A DNA stretch of 64,000 nucleotides from Streptomyces griseoflavus. Lineage in GTDB: Bacteria; Actinomycetota; Actinomycetes; Streptomycetales; Streptomycetaceae. Positions 26,316 to 35,409 of this stretch are shown piece after piece (position 1 is the stretch's first letter; every line of letters starts with the position of its first letter). The notes beneath the pieces were generated by a model, which was not told where the DNA came from, did no database searches, and saw nothing but the letters and a program-made list of their open reading frames with translations. The translations under genes were made by a program, and so were the position numbers. The stretch spans positions 49,086 to 113,085 of the forward strand of contig NZ_BMUC01000022.1 in assembly GCF_014649995.1 (NCBI RefSeq), read 5' to 3'.

Positions 26316-26322
26316 GGCGGGC

Positions 26323-26853
26323 ATGACTCCACGGGGGAACACGCTCAAGCTCACAGCGGTCTCGGCACTCGTCGTCCTGACCCTCACCGGCTTCTCGGCC
26401 GGCCGCGGACACGGCGGCGACGGGGGAGGGGGCGGCGGCTGCAGCAGCTCGTCCCAGAACCACGACACGTCGTCGGGCTCCGGCAGCGGCTCGCACCGGG
26501 ACCACGACGACGATGACGACGACAGTGTCGACACCGACGGCGACACGGACAGCGGCAGCGGCGGCAGCACGCTCTCGTCCCTCCAGGACGCCACGGTGGA
26601 ACTGCTGACCTGCGTCGAGCGCAAGGCCCCCTACGCCACCGTCGAGGTCACCAACCCCAACGGCGTCGACGGCACCTTCACGGTCGAGGTGACCTTCGAC
26701 AACAGCACCGGCGGCACGGTCGTCACCCGCACCGAGACGGTCGACGTCCCGGCGGGCGGGACGGCGACGGCCCGCGTGGAGGTGGACAGCACCAAGTACG
26801 TCTCCCGCATACACGACTGCGTCCCGGCCCCGTACGCCTCGGCGGCCCGCTGA
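26323..26853 (+). CDS. Small secreted protein in the afsK-afsS interval
   Basis: A 176-residue exported protein. Its signal peptide is residues 1-26 (LTAVSALVVLTLTGFSA). A low-complexity Gly/Ser segment and an acidic run of seven aspartates follow, then a beta-rich domain (about 90-165) resembling a FxLYD or Ig-like fold (TVEVTNPNGVDGTFTVEV, then VPAGGTATARVEV) with two cysteines that could form a disulphide. A gene of unknown function occupies the same place in S. coelicolor. It converges on afsS. Confidence 0.75.
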   Translation: MTPRGNTLKLTAVSALVVLTLTGFSAGRGHGGDGGGGGGCSSSSQNHDTSSGSGSGSHRDHDDDDDDSVDTDGDTDSGSGGSTLSSLQDATVELLTCVERKAPYATVEVTNPNGVDGTFTVEVTFDNSTGGTVVTRTETVDVPAGGTATARVEVDSTKYVSRIHDCVPAPYASAAR

Positions 26854-26955
26854 GGCGTACGGAGCCGGGACGGTCCGGCGTACGCGGACGCACGCCGGCC
26901 GCGACGGCTCCCCCTCCGCGCCGCCGCGGCCGACTCCCCCGTGCGTGAAGAACGG

Positions 26956-27147
26956 CTACTTGCCGCCACCGAGGCCCAGGGCCGGCGGGGCCGGGGCGTG
27001 GTTGTCCAGCGTGGTGATCCCGCCGTCCTTCGGCGGGGCCGGGGCGTGGTTGTCCAGCGTGGTGAACTCGCCGTCCTTCGGCGGAGCGGGCGCGTGGTTG
27101 TCCAGCGTGGTGATCTCTTCGTCCTGGTTGTTCGTGACGTCGCTCAT
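26956..27147 (-). CDS. afsS: AfsS small activator of secondary metabolism
   Basis: A 63-residue protein, the length known for AfsS. It has three copies of TTLDNHAPAPP, the hallmark repeat, and a Gly-rich end. In S. coelicolor afsS is switched on by AfsR and raises actinorhodin and undecylprodigiosin production by an unclear mechanism. I start at ATG 27147 (MSDVTNNQ); GGGGAG lies about ten bases upstream. An in-frame extension to 27225 is not supported. It is downstream of afsR on the same strand. Confidence 0.95.
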   Translation of the reverse strand: MSDVTNNQDEEITTLDNHAPAPPKDGEFTTLDNHAPAPPKDGGITTLDNHAPAPPALGLGGGK

Positions 27148-27318
27148 GCTGTGGCTTCTCCCCGTGTACGAGTGGACGTTCAGGTCGTCCCTGTCCGGCA
27201 GCCACCCCCGCAAGCCGCCGGACAAGGACGGATCGGGCTCCTACCCTAGGTCGTGAGCCCTGCCGACCCGCCTGCCCCCCGACGCGACGGATCGATGCGC
27301 ACAGCCTCGCAGCCGGCC

Positions 27319-27336
27319 ATAAACGTTCGATGAACG
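27319..27336 (-). promoter_or_regulatory. Probable AfsR-binding direct repeats upstream of afsS
   Basis: On the minus strand CGTTCAT (27336-27330) and CGTTTAT (27325-27319) are spaced 11 bases apart, as expected for SARP-type binding where repeats lie one helical turn apart. They lie about 170 bases before afsS, just past the afsR stop. GTTCA-type repeats also resemble PHO boxes, and PhoP is known to compete with AfsR at afsS in S. coelicolor. Confidence 0.6.
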
Positions 27337-27352
27337 GGCTGGGAGCGGGCGT

Positions 27353-30310
27353 TCACACCGCGGATGCCGGACTCAGCCGTGCCCGCACGCCCTCGGCCTC
27401 GGCGGCGCCGGTCTGCTCGTACAGGGACAGGGCCTCCCGCCAGCAGGCGCGTGCCCGGTCGACCTGGCCCAGCGCGTCGAGGGACTCGCCGAGCGTGGTG
27501 AGGACGTTGGCCCGCGTGCGGTCACCGCCGATGCAACCGACCGCGAGGGCCTGCTCGGCGTGCTGCGCGGCCTTGGCGGGCGAGCGCGCGGCGAAGTACG
27601 CCTGGGCGATGCGGAAGTGGGCGGTCCCCTCCCAGAGCCGCTGCCGGTTCGCCCGGAAGATCCGCAACGCCTCGGTCAGTTCCGTCAGTGCCTCGGCGGC
27701 GCGCCCCGCGGAGGTGTACGCCAGCCCCAGCGCGTAGCGGGCGTTGGCGAGGCGGAGGGTCAGGCCCAGCCGGTCGTAGATGCGGATGCCCTCCAGGGCG
27801 AGCTCGATGGCGTGCGCGGTGTTCCCCATGGCCAGACGGACACGGGAGAGGTTGCACAGGGCGCTCGCCTCGAGGGGCGCGTTGCCGTCCTCGCGCGATC
27901 CGTCGATGGCCGTCAGCAGGTGCTCCTCGGCGTCGCCGTTGCGGCCCTGGATCAGCGCGATGATCCCCCGGTCGTTGCCCGCCCAGTACAGGGCGATGAA
28001 GTCCCCCACCGCGCGGGCGAGTTCCACCGCCCGGCTCGCCTCCTCCTCCGCCTCGTCGTACCGGCCCGCGACCAGATGGACGTTGACCAGCGCCGTACGC
28101 GCCCTTCCTTCGGCGCGGCGGTCCCCCGCGGAGCGGGCGGCCTCCTTGGCGGCGACCGCGGCGAGTTCGTACTGCTTGGAGTTGGCGCCCGACTCGCCCA
28201 GGTCCTTGGCGGCCCACAACAGGTCGACGCCGCGGCGGATGCTGTCGCCCTGGACGGCCTGCCGGGCGCTGGACAGCAGGGAGTTGGCCTCCGAGTACAG
28301 CCAGTCGAGCGCGTCCTGCCGCTCGCTGAACCGCAGGCCGTCGTACCGGGTCGGTTCGAGGTGATCGATGAGCCGGTCGCCCGGCCGTTCGATCGCGAAG
28401 ACCTGAGCCGCCGTCGTGAGGTAGAAGTCGAGCACCCGCGACAGCGCCGCCTCGCGTTCGCTGGGCGGTTGTTCGTCCCGCTCCGCGCACGCGCGCGCGT
28501 AGAGCCGCACCAGGTCGTGGAAGCGGTAGCGGCCGGGCGCCGCCGACTCCAGCAGCGAGGTGTCGACCAGGGACTCCAGCAGGTCCTCCGTGTCGTCCGC
28601 CGGGAGGTCGAGCACGGCCGCCGCGGCCGCCAGGGAGATGTCCGGGCCGTCGGCCAGGCCCAGCAGCCGGAACGCGCGGGCCTGGGCCGGTTCGAGCTGG
28701 CCGTAGCCCAGCTCGAACGTCGCCTTCACCGCCAGGTCGCCGGCCTGGAGTTCGTCCAGGCGGCGGCGTTCGTCGGCGAGCTTCGCCGCGAGCACCGAGA
28801 CCGTCCAGGTGCGTCTCGCGGCCAGCCTGGACGCCGCGATCCTGATCGCCAGCGGAAGGAAGCCGCAGGCCGCCACGACGTCCAGGGCGGCCTCGCGCTC
28901 GGAGGCCACCCGCTCCTCGCCCACGATCCTGCTGAAGAGCGCCAGCGCCTCCTCCGGCGACATCACGTCCAGGTCGACCAGGTGCGCGCCGGCCAGGTCC
29001 ACCATCCGTACCCGTGACGTCACCAGGGCGGCGCAGCCCGCCGTGCCCGGCAGCAGCGGCCTGATCTGCGCCGCGTCCCGCGCGTTGTCCAGCAGGATCA
29101 GGACCTTGCGGCCGTCCAGGACCGAGCGGTACAGCGCCGCGCGTTCCTCCAGGGTGTCCGGGACCGCCGCGTCCGGCGTGCCGAGCGCGCGGAGGAAGGA
29201 GCCCAGGACCGTCTCCGGTTCCGCGGACCGCGCTCCCGCGCCCTGGAGGTCGACGTACAGCTGGCCGTCGGGGAAGGCGGAGCGCGCCGCGTGCGCCACG
29301 TGCACCGCCAGTGTCGTCTTGCCGACGCCGCCGATGCCCGCGAGCGCGGACACCGCCATCACCCGGGCCTCGGGGCCGGACGCCGAGGCGAGCGCCTCGC
29401 TGAGCTCCCGCACGAACGACGCACGGCCGGTGAAGTCCGGTACGGTCGCCGGAAGCTGGGCCGGGCGGACGGGGGCGGCCGCCGCCTCGGCCACGGGGGC
29501 GGACGGTTCCGCCAGGGCCGGGTCGGCCCGGAGGATGCGCTGCTGGAGGTCCCGGAGTCCGGGGCGGGGGTCGACGCCGAGTTCGTCGGCGAGGAGGCGG
29601 CGGGTGTCGGCGTACACCGCGAGCGCCTCCGCCTGGCGGCCGCTGCGGTACAGGGCGAGCATGAGGAGTTCACGCAGGCGTTCGCGCAGCGGGTGCGCCG
29701 CGGTGAGGGCCGTGAGCTCCGAGACCGCCTCCGCGTGGCAGCCCTGCTCCAGGTCCATGTCGAGTCCGGCCTCGACCAGTTGGAGCCGCCACTCCTCCAG
29801 ACGCGCCCGCTGCGCCTCGGCGTACGGACCCGGGACTCCGGCCAGTGTCTCGCCGTCCCACAGGGACAGGGCGCGGTTCAGTACCTCCCGCGCGCGGGAC
29901 AGGTCCCCGCCGCTGCGCGCCTTCTCCGCCTCCGTCGCCAGTTCCTGTGCCGCCGCGAGGTCCAGCGCCCCCTCGCCGAGCCCGCGCACCGCGTACCCGC
30001 CGGACTCGCTGACCAGGACCCCGGGGTCCAGCACCTTCCGCAGCCGGGAGGCGTAGGTGCGCACGGCCGCGAGCGCCTGGGAGGGGGGTTCCCCGCCCCA
30101 CAGGGCGTCGATCAGTTCCGCCGCGGTGGCCGTCCGCCCCTCGCGCAGCAACAGGGCGGCGAGCAGGGCGCGTTGCTGTGGGCTTCCGGTGGCGACCGGT
30201 TCGTCGTCGCGCCAGGCGCGCACCGGGCCGAGCACGCCGAAGCGCAGTCCCCGGGGCTCCGTCGGGGAGCCGGGGCGCCGCTGCTCCGGTCCTCGCGGCA
30301 CACCGTCCAT
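27353..30310 (-). CDS. afsR: Global regulator AfsR (SARP, NB-ARC, TPR)
   Basis: A 985-residue transcriptional activator. The N-terminal SARP domain (about 20-265) has an OmpR-type winged helix (LRFGVLGPVRAW to VRTYASRLRKVLDPG) and a BTA domain. A central NB-ARC ATPase (about 300-600) has Walker A GIGGVGKTTLAVH and LILLDNARD. TPR repeats fill the C-terminus. In S. coelicolor, phosphorylation by AfsK and related kinases enhances DNA binding and ATP hydrolysis, and afsS is the main target. ATG 30310 is chosen with GAGGGGG five bases upstream; the frame continues to 30415 without a ribosome site. Confidence 0.97.
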   Translation of the reverse strand: MDGVPRGPEQRRPGSPTEPRGLRFGVLGPVRAWRDDEPVATGSPQQRALLAALLLREGRTATAAELIDALWGGEPPSQALAAVRTYASRLRKVLDPGVLVSESGGYAVRGLGEGALDLAAAQELATEAEKARSGGDLSRAREVLNRALSLWDGETLAGVPGPYAEAQRARLEEWRLQLVEAGLDMDLEQGCHAEAVSELTALTAAHPLRERLRELLMLALYRSGRQAEALAVYADTRRLLADELGVDPRPGLRDLQQRILRADPALAEPSAPVAEAAAAPVRPAQLPATVPDFTGRASFVRELSEALASASGPEARVMAVSALAGIGGVGKTTLAVHVAHAARSAFPDGQLYVDLQGAGARSAEPETVLGSFLRALGTPDAAVPDTLEERAALYRSVLDGRKVLILLDNARDAAQIRPLLPGTAGCAALVTSRVRMVDLAGAHLVDLDVMSPEEALALFSRIVGEERVASEREAALDVVAACGFLPLAIRIAASRLAARRTWTVSVLAAKLADERRRLDELQAGDLAVKATFELGYGQLEPAQARAFRLLGLADGPDISLAAAAAVLDLPADDTEDLLESLVDTSLLESAAPGRYRFHDLVRLYARACAERDEQPPSEREAALSRVLDFYLTTAAQVFAIERPGDRLIDHLEPTRYDGLRFSERQDALDWLYSEANSLLSSARQAVQGDSIRRGVDLLWAAKDLGESGANSKQYELAAVAAKEAARSAGDRRAEGRARTALVNVHLVAGRYDEAEEEASRAVELARAVGDFIALYWAGNDRGIIALIQGRNGDAEEHLLTAIDGSREDGNAPLEASALCNLSRVRLAMGNTAHAIELALEGIRIYDRLGLTLRLANARYALGLAYTSAGRAAEALTELTEALRIFRANRQRLWEGTAHFRIAQAYFAARSPAKAAQHAEQALAVGCIGGDRTRANVLTTLGESLDALGQVDRARACWREALSLYEQTGAAEAEGVRARLSPASAV

Positions 30311-30436
30311 GCAGTCCCCCTCATGCATCCTGAGCAACAACGCCAGTTTGCCCTCTCCTGACCGATGAGTCAGCCGTGCGAGACAGCCGTCACACGGGGA
30401 GCGGCGGGCCGCCACCGGGCCCCCACATGCCCGCCC

Positions 30437-30829
30437 TCAGCCGTCCAGGTCCACCCGTACCGTCAACAGCCCCGCGCCGACGGTCCGCACGGCGGCGCTG
30501 TTGAGGCGGGGCAGGGTGCGCAGCCGGGCCACGGGGTCGTCGTCGGGCAGGAGGACGGCGGTGCCGGTGTGCCGGCGGCCCCGGACGCGCACCCGTACCC
30601 GGGGGTCGGCCACGATGTTGCGGACGTACTGCGAGCGTTCGCCGAACTCCGAGACCAGCCAGAAGGATCCGCCGGCCCGGCGCCCGCCCACGGGGGTGCG
30701 GCGGGGCAGGCCGGAGACCCGGCCGGTGGTCTCCAGCACCGTCTGGAACGGCAGCCGGCGCAGGACGGGATTGATCCGGCGCTGGACGGCGGTGGCGGCC
30801 CGGTACGTGCGTTCGGCGCGAGAAGTCAT
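30437..30829 (-). CDS. Ddn-like deazaflavin (F420)-dependent nitroreductase/quinone reductase
   Basis: A 130-residue split-barrel protein of the DUF385 family. Conserved phrases are VLETTGRVSGLPRRTPVGG, GSFWLVSEFGERSQYVRNI and DPRVRVRVRGR. Family members use F420H2 to reduce quinones or nitro compounds. TAGGCT lies nine bases before the ATG. It is divergent from the LLM-type F420 oxidoreductase gene and close to fbiC, which supports F420 use. Confidence 0.85.
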   Translation of the reverse strand: MTSRAERTYRAATAVQRRINPVLRRLPFQTVLETTGRVSGLPRRTPVGGRRAGGSFWLVSEFGERSQYVRNIVADPRVRVRVRGRRHTGTAVLLPDDDPVARLRTLPRLNSAAVRTVGAGLLTVRVDLDG

Positions 30830-30996
30830 CGTGTGCCGAGCCTACCGGCGGCCCCGCGGGATCGGGCCGGTGAGGACGGCCCCGGTTCCCGGTGGACGCG
30901 CCCGCGGCGGCCGGTCCGATGCCGACCGGTCGGTATGGACAGACGGGGTCCGCGCGGGTATGCATGGGTGGTCGTCCCGCGTACGAAAGGCCGCCC

Positions 30997-31875
30997 ATGC
31001 GCATCGCCGTCACGATCTTCCTCACCGACGAGACGATCACCCCGGTCCGGCTCGCCCGTGAGCTGGAGCAGCGCGGGTTCGCCGGGCTGTACCTGCCGGA
31101 GCACACGCACATCCCCGTCGAGCGGACCACCCCCTACCCGGCGGGCGGGGAGCTGCCCCGCGAGTACGGGCGCACGCTGGACCCGTTCGTCGCGCTCGGG
31201 CAGGCCGCGGCCGTCACCGAGCGCCTCGGCCTCGGCACCGGCATCACGCTCGCGGCCCAGCACGACCCGATCGACCTCGCCAAGCAGGTCGCGACCGTGG
31301 ACCACCTCTCCGGGGGCCGCTTCACGCTGGGGCTCGGGTTCGGCTGGAACGTCGAGGAGGCCGCCGACCACGGCGTGCGGTGGCGCACCCGGCGGGAGCT
31401 GGTGCGGGACCGGATGGGCCTGATGCGGGCCCTGTGGGCCGAGGAACCGACCGCGTACGAGGGCGAGTTCGGGAGTGTCCGGGCGAGCTTCGCGTACCCC
31501 AAGCCGGTGCGGAAGCCGCGCGGCCCGGTGGTGGGCCCGCGCACCCTGGTCGGCGGGGCGGCCGGGCCGAAGCTGTTCGCGCACATCTGCGAGTACGCCG
31601 ACGGCTGGCTGCCGATCGGCGGGCGCGGCCTGACGGAGGCGCTGCCCCGGCTGCGCACCGCCTGGGCCGACGCGGGCCGCGACCCGGACGCGCTCCAGGT
31701 CGTGCCGTACGCCGTCCTGCCCAGCGCGGGCAAGCTGGCCCACTTCGCCGAACTGGGCGTCGAGGAGACCGTGGTGCAGCTTCCGGCGGCCGGGGAGGCG
31801 GAGGTGCTGCGGGCACTGGACGCCTACCAGCCGTTCCTCGGAGGAGTTGACGCGGTGCACCGGCACGGGTCCTGA
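30997..31875 (+). CDS. LLM-class F420-dependent oxidoreductase
   Basis: A 292-residue luciferase-like TIM-barrel enzyme. Family phrases are ARELEQRGFAGLYLPEHTHIP, LGLGTGITLAAQHDPI, LAKQVATVDHLSGGRFTLGLG and GWNVEEAADHG. The LLM F420 group reduces or oxidises diverse metabolites; the substrate cannot be read from sequence. ATG 30997 has GAAAGG seven bases upstream. It ends 24 bases before fbiC, so it may partly share transcription, although fbiC also has its own -10 box. Confidence 0.88.
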   Translation: MRIAVTIFLTDETITPVRLARELEQRGFAGLYLPEHTHIPVERTTPYPAGGELPREYGRTLDPFVALGQAAAVTERLGLGTGITLAAQHDPIDLAKQVATVDHLSGGRFTLGLGFGWNVEEAADHGVRWRTRRELVRDRMGLMRALWAEEPTAYEGEFGSVRASFAYPKPVRKPRGPVVGPRTLVGGAAGPKLFAHICEYADGWLPIGGRGLTEALPRLRTAWADAGRDPDALQVVPYAVLPSAGKLAHFAELGVEETVVQLPAAGEAEVLRALDAYQPFLGGVDAVHRHGS

Positions 31876-31887
31876 TCACCCCGAACG

Positions 31888-31893
31888 TATGCT
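31888..31893 (+). promoter_or_regulatory. -10 box of leaderless fbiC
   Basis: TATGCT, six bases before ATG 31900. AAAGG abuts the ATG with no spacer, so it is unlikely to be the ribosome site. Confidence 0.4.
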
Positions 31894-31899
31894 CAAAGG

Positions 31900-34488
31900 A
31901 TGACGACTTCCGCGACGTCCGGAACCGGCGGCCCGACCGAGAACTCCCTGCGCCGTGCGCTCAGACGCGCCCGGGACGGCGTCTCCCTGGACGTCACCGA
32001 GGCCGCGGTCCTGCTCCAGGCCCGCGGTGAGCATCTGACGGACCTGTCCGCCTCGGCCGCCCGGGTCCGCGACGCGGGCCTGGAGGCGGCGGGGCGGGCC
32101 GGCGTCATCACGTACTCCAAGAGCGTCTTCATCCCGCTGACCCGGCTGTGCCGGGACAAGTGCCACTACTGCACCTTCGTCACCGTGCCCGGCAAGCTGC
32201 GCCGGGCCGGGCACGGGATGTTCATGTCGCCGGACGAGGTGCTGGACATCGCCCGCAAGGGCGCCGCGCTCGGCTGCAAGGAAGCGCTCATCACCCTCGG
32301 CGACAAGCCCGAGGACCGCTGGCCCGAGGCCCGCGAATGGCTCGACGCGCACGGCTACGACGACACGATCGCCTACGTCCGCGCCATCTCCATCCGCATC
32401 CTGGAGGAGACCGGTCTCCTTCCGCACCTCAACCCGGGCGTGATGTCCTGGACGGACTTCCAGCGGCTCAAGCCCGTCGCGCCCTCCATGGGCATGATGC
32501 TGGAGACCACCGCGACCCGCCTGTGGTCCGAGCCCGGCGGCCCCCACCACGGCTCCCCGGACAAGGAACCGGCCGTCCGGCTGCGGGTCCTGGAGGACGC
32601 CGGCCGCTCCTCCGTCCCCTTCACCTCCGGCGTCCTCATCGGCATCGGCGAGACGTACGAGGAACGCGCGGAGTCCCTGTTCGCGCTGCGCAAGGTCGCC
32701 CGGGCCCACCACGGCATCCAGGAACTGATCATCCAGAACTTCCGCGCCAAGCCGGACACCGCGATGCGCGGCATGCCGGACGCGGAACTCGACGAACTGG
32801 TCGCCACCGTCGCCGTGGCCCGGCTCGTCCTCGGCCCCTCCGCCTGTCTGCAGGCCCCGCCGAACCTGGTCGACTCCGAGTACGGGCGGCTGATCTCGGC
32901 CGGTATCGACGACTGGGGCGGCGTCTCCCCGCTCACCATCGACCACGTCAACCCCGAGCGCCCCTGGCCGCGGATCGAGGAACTGGCCGGGAAGTCCCGG
33001 GCGGCCGGCTTCGAACTGCGCGAACGGCTCTGCGTCTACCCGGAGTTCGTGCGGCGCGGCGAGCCCTGGCTGGACCCGCGGCTGCGCCCCCACGTGGCCG
33101 CGCTCGCCGACCCGGACACCGGCCTGGCCCGCCCCGGCGCCCTGCCCGAAGGGCTGCCCTGGCAGGAGCCGGACGAGGCGTTCACCGCGACGGGCCGCAC
33201 CGATCTGCACCGCACCATCGACACCGAGGGCCGCGGCGCCGACCGCCGCGAGGACTACGACGAGGTGTACGGCGACTGGGACGCCCTGCGCGAGGCCGCC
33301 GTCCCCGGGATGCTCCCCGAACGCATCGACACCGACGTCCGGGACGCCCTGCGCACGGCGGCCGACGACCCGACGAAGCTGACCGACGCGGAGGCGCTCG
33401 CGCTGCTGCACGCGGACGGCCCGGCACTGGACGCCCTGTGCCGGGTGGCGGACGACGTGCGGAAGTCGGCGGTGGGCGACGACGTGACGTACATCGTCAC
33501 CCGCAACATCAACTTCACCAACGTCTGCTACACCGGCTGCCGCTTCTGCGCCTTCGCCCAGCGCCGCACGGACGCCGACGCCTACACCCTCTCCCTGGAG
33601 CAGGTCGCCGACCGTGCCCAGCAGGCGTGGGACGTGGGCGCGGTGGAGGTCTGCATGCAGGGCGGCATCCACCCCGACCTGCCGGGCACCGCGTACTTCG
33701 ACATCGCCAGGGCCGTGAAGGAACGCGTCCCCGGCATGCACGTGCACGCCTTCTCCCCGATGGAGGTGGTGAACGGCGCGAGCCGCACCGGCCTGTCCGT
33801 CCGCGAGTGGCTGACCGCCGCGAAGGAGGCCGGCCTGGACACCATCCCCGGCACGGCCGCCGAGATCCTCGACGACGAGGTCCGCTGGATCCTGACCAAG
33901 GGCAAGCTGCCGGCGGCGACCTGGATCGAGGTGGTGAGCACGGCCCACGAGCTGGGCCTGCGCTCCTCCTCGACGATGATGTACGGCCATGTCGACCAGC
34001 CCCGGCACTGGCTCGGGCACCTGCGCACCCTGGCGGACATCCAGCGGCGCACCGGAGGCTTCACGGAGTTCGTGACGCTGCCCTTCGTGCACACCAACGC
34101 CCCGGTCTACCTGGCCGGCATCGCCCGCCCGGGCCCGACGGTCCGCGACAACCGCGCGGTCACCGCGATGGCCCGCCTGCTGCTGCACCCGCACATCCCG
34201 AACATCCAGACGAGCTGGGTGAAGCTGGGCGCGGAGGGCGCGGCGGAGATGCTGCGCTCCGGGGCCAACGACCTCGGCGGCACGCTGATGGAGGAGACCA
34301 TCTCCCGGATGGCGGGCTCCTCCTACGGCTCCTACAAGTCGGTCAAGGACCTGATCGCGGTCGCGGAGGCGGCGGGCCGTCCGGCGAAGCCGCGCACCAC
34401 CCTGTACGGCGAGGTGCCCGAGGAGCGCCGTCGCGCGGCGGAGGCCTCGGACGGTCACCTGCCGGAGCTGCTGCCGGTACTGGACTGA
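31900..34488 (+). CDS. fbiC: FO synthase (CofG-CofH fusion)
   Basis: An 862-residue bifunctional radical-SAM enzyme that builds FO, the deazaflavin core of coenzyme F420, from tyrosine and a flavin precursor. The CofG half (about 60-390) has the iron-sulphur motif CRDKCHYC; the CofH half (about 510-850) has CYTGCRFC. Both are C-x3-C-x2-C. The fused form and length are normal for actinobacteria. It lies beside three probable F420-using enzymes. A 33-base tandem repeat follows the stop codon. Confidence 0.97.
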   Translation: MTTSATSGTGGPTENSLRRALRRARDGVSLDVTEAAVLLQARGEHLTDLSASAARVRDAGLEAAGRAGVITYSKSVFIPLTRLCRDKCHYCTFVTVPGKLRRAGHGMFMSPDEVLDIARKGAALGCKEALITLGDKPEDRWPEAREWLDAHGYDDTIAYVRAISIRILEETGLLPHLNPGVMSWTDFQRLKPVAPSMGMMLETTATRLWSEPGGPHHGSPDKEPAVRLRVLEDAGRSSVPFTSGVLIGIGETYEERAESLFALRKVARAHHGIQELIIQNFRAKPDTAMRGMPDAELDELVATVAVARLVLGPSACLQAPPNLVDSEYGRLISAGIDDWGGVSPLTIDHVNPERPWPRIEELAGKSRAAGFELRERLCVYPEFVRRGEPWLDPRLRPHVAALADPDTGLARPGALPEGLPWQEPDEAFTATGRTDLHRTIDTEGRGADRREDYDEVYGDWDALREAAVPGMLPERIDTDVRDALRTAADDPTKLTDAEALALLHADGPALDALCRVADDVRKSAVGDDVTYIVTRNINFTNVCYTGCRFCAFAQRRTDADAYTLSLEQVADRAQQAWDVGAVEVCMQGGIHPDLPGTAYFDIARAVKERVPGMHVHAFSPMEVVNGASRTGLSVREWLTAAKEAGLDTIPGTAAEILDDEVRWILTKGKLPAATWIEVVSTAHELGLRSSSTMMYGHVDQPRHWLGHLRTLADIQRRTGGFTEFVTLPFVHTNAPVYLAGIARPGPTVRDNRAVTAMARLLLHPHIPNIQTSWVKLGAEGAAEMLRSGANDLGGTLMEETISRMAGSSYGSYKSVKDLIAVAEAAGRPAKPRTTLYGEVPEERRRAAEASDGHLPELLPVLD

Positions 34489-34490
34489 GA

Positions 34491-34566
34491 CGGGCGCCGG
34501 GCCGGTACGGGGCCGGACCGAGGCGGGCGCCGGGCCGGTACGGGGCCGGACCGAGGCGGGCGCCGG
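34491..34566. repeat. 33-base tandem repeat, 2.3 copies
   Basis: Unit starts CGGGCGCCGGGCCGGTACGG; copies are 34491-34523, 34524-34556 and a partial 34557-34566, identical where they overlap. It lies directly after fbiC and could fold as a hairpin through GCCGGTACGGGGCC-type pairing. Confidence 0.85.
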
Positions 34567-34629
34567 TCGCGCGGGCAGTAGGATGATCCGACGCGCGTTC
34601 GGGACCCGTAGCTGAGGAGATACGTACCG

Positions 34630-35196
34630 GTGTCTGCCCGTCTTCCTTCGTGGGCCTGGGTGACCGGGCTGACCACGGGCGCGATAGCCGCGGTGGCGGT
34701 CCTGGCCGTCCAGGCGGACCAGGGGACGAAACCCACCGCCGCCACCAGCCGGCCGAGCGCGTCGGCGACGGCGGACGCGAAGCCGTCCGCCGAACCGGAG
34801 CAGAAGAAACCGGCGGCGGTCCCCGCCGACTCGGGAACGGGCCGCCGGATCGTGTACTCCCTGGAGCAGAAGCGCGTGTGGCTGGTCGACGCCAGCGACG
34901 CCGCCCGCCGCTCCTTCACGGTGTGGCCGGGCACGGTCTCCCCGGACCCGGGCTCCTACGCGATCGGCACCCGCACGGAGGCCACCACCGGCAGTGACGG
35001 TGTGCAGGTCGAGCACATCATCTACTTCGCCGCCAAGTCCGGCATCTCCGTCGCCTTCTCCAACGCGGTCGACGGCTCCTCACCCCCGCCCGCGGCACCG
35101 GACGCCAAGACCGGCGGCATCCGCGTGACCAAGGCCGACGGCCAGGCCCTGTGGACCTTCGGCACGGCGGGCACGACGGTACGGGTGGTCGAGTAG
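34630..35196 (+). CDS. Membrane-anchored L,D-transpeptidase-like protein lacking the catalytic cysteine
   Basis: A 188-residue exported protein. A short N-terminal segment precedes one hydrophobic helix (about 8-27, WVTGLTTGAIAAVAVLAVQ), then a Ser/Pro/Ala/Lys linker and a YkuD-type domain (about 75-188). The domain keeps YSLEQKRVWLVDA and GSYAIGTRTEA, but the active-site segment normally reading SHGCIRV is KTGGIRV, so both the His and the Cys nucleophile are lost. It is probably a structural or binding relative. GTG 34630 has GAGGAG about ten bases upstream. Confidence 0.78.
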   Translation: MSARLPSWAWVTGLTTGAIAAVAVLAVQADQGTKPTAATSRPSASATADAKPSAEPEQKKPAAVPADSGTGRRIVYSLEQKRVWLVDASDAARRSFTVWPGTVSPDPGSYAIGTRTEATTGSDGVQVEHIIYFAAKSGISVAFSNAVDGSSPPPAAPDAKTGGIRVTKADGQALWTFGTAGTTVRVVE

Positions 35197-35340
35197 CGGG
35201 GCGGATCGCGCGGCCGGTGGGTCCCGCACCCGGGCGCACACCCGGCGGGACGGGGCCGTACGCCACCGCGACGGCCGGCACCGCCCGCTCCGGCCCGCTT
35301 CCGGTCGGCCGGACCACATGGCGCATACCCACCCGCCCCC

Positions 35341-35369
35341 TGAACCGACCGTCCCCGTTCGATTACAGT
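35341..35369 (+). promoter_or_regulatory. Probable promoter of the ADP-ribosylglycohydrolase-like gene
   Basis: TGAACC (35341-35346) and TACAGT (35364-35369) are 17 bases apart. The -10 is good and the -35 weak. It would give a leader of about 35 bases. Confidence 0.35.
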
Positions 35370-35409
35370 GCTCCGCGTCGTACGTACGGACGGTCCCCGG
35401 GAGGTCTTG

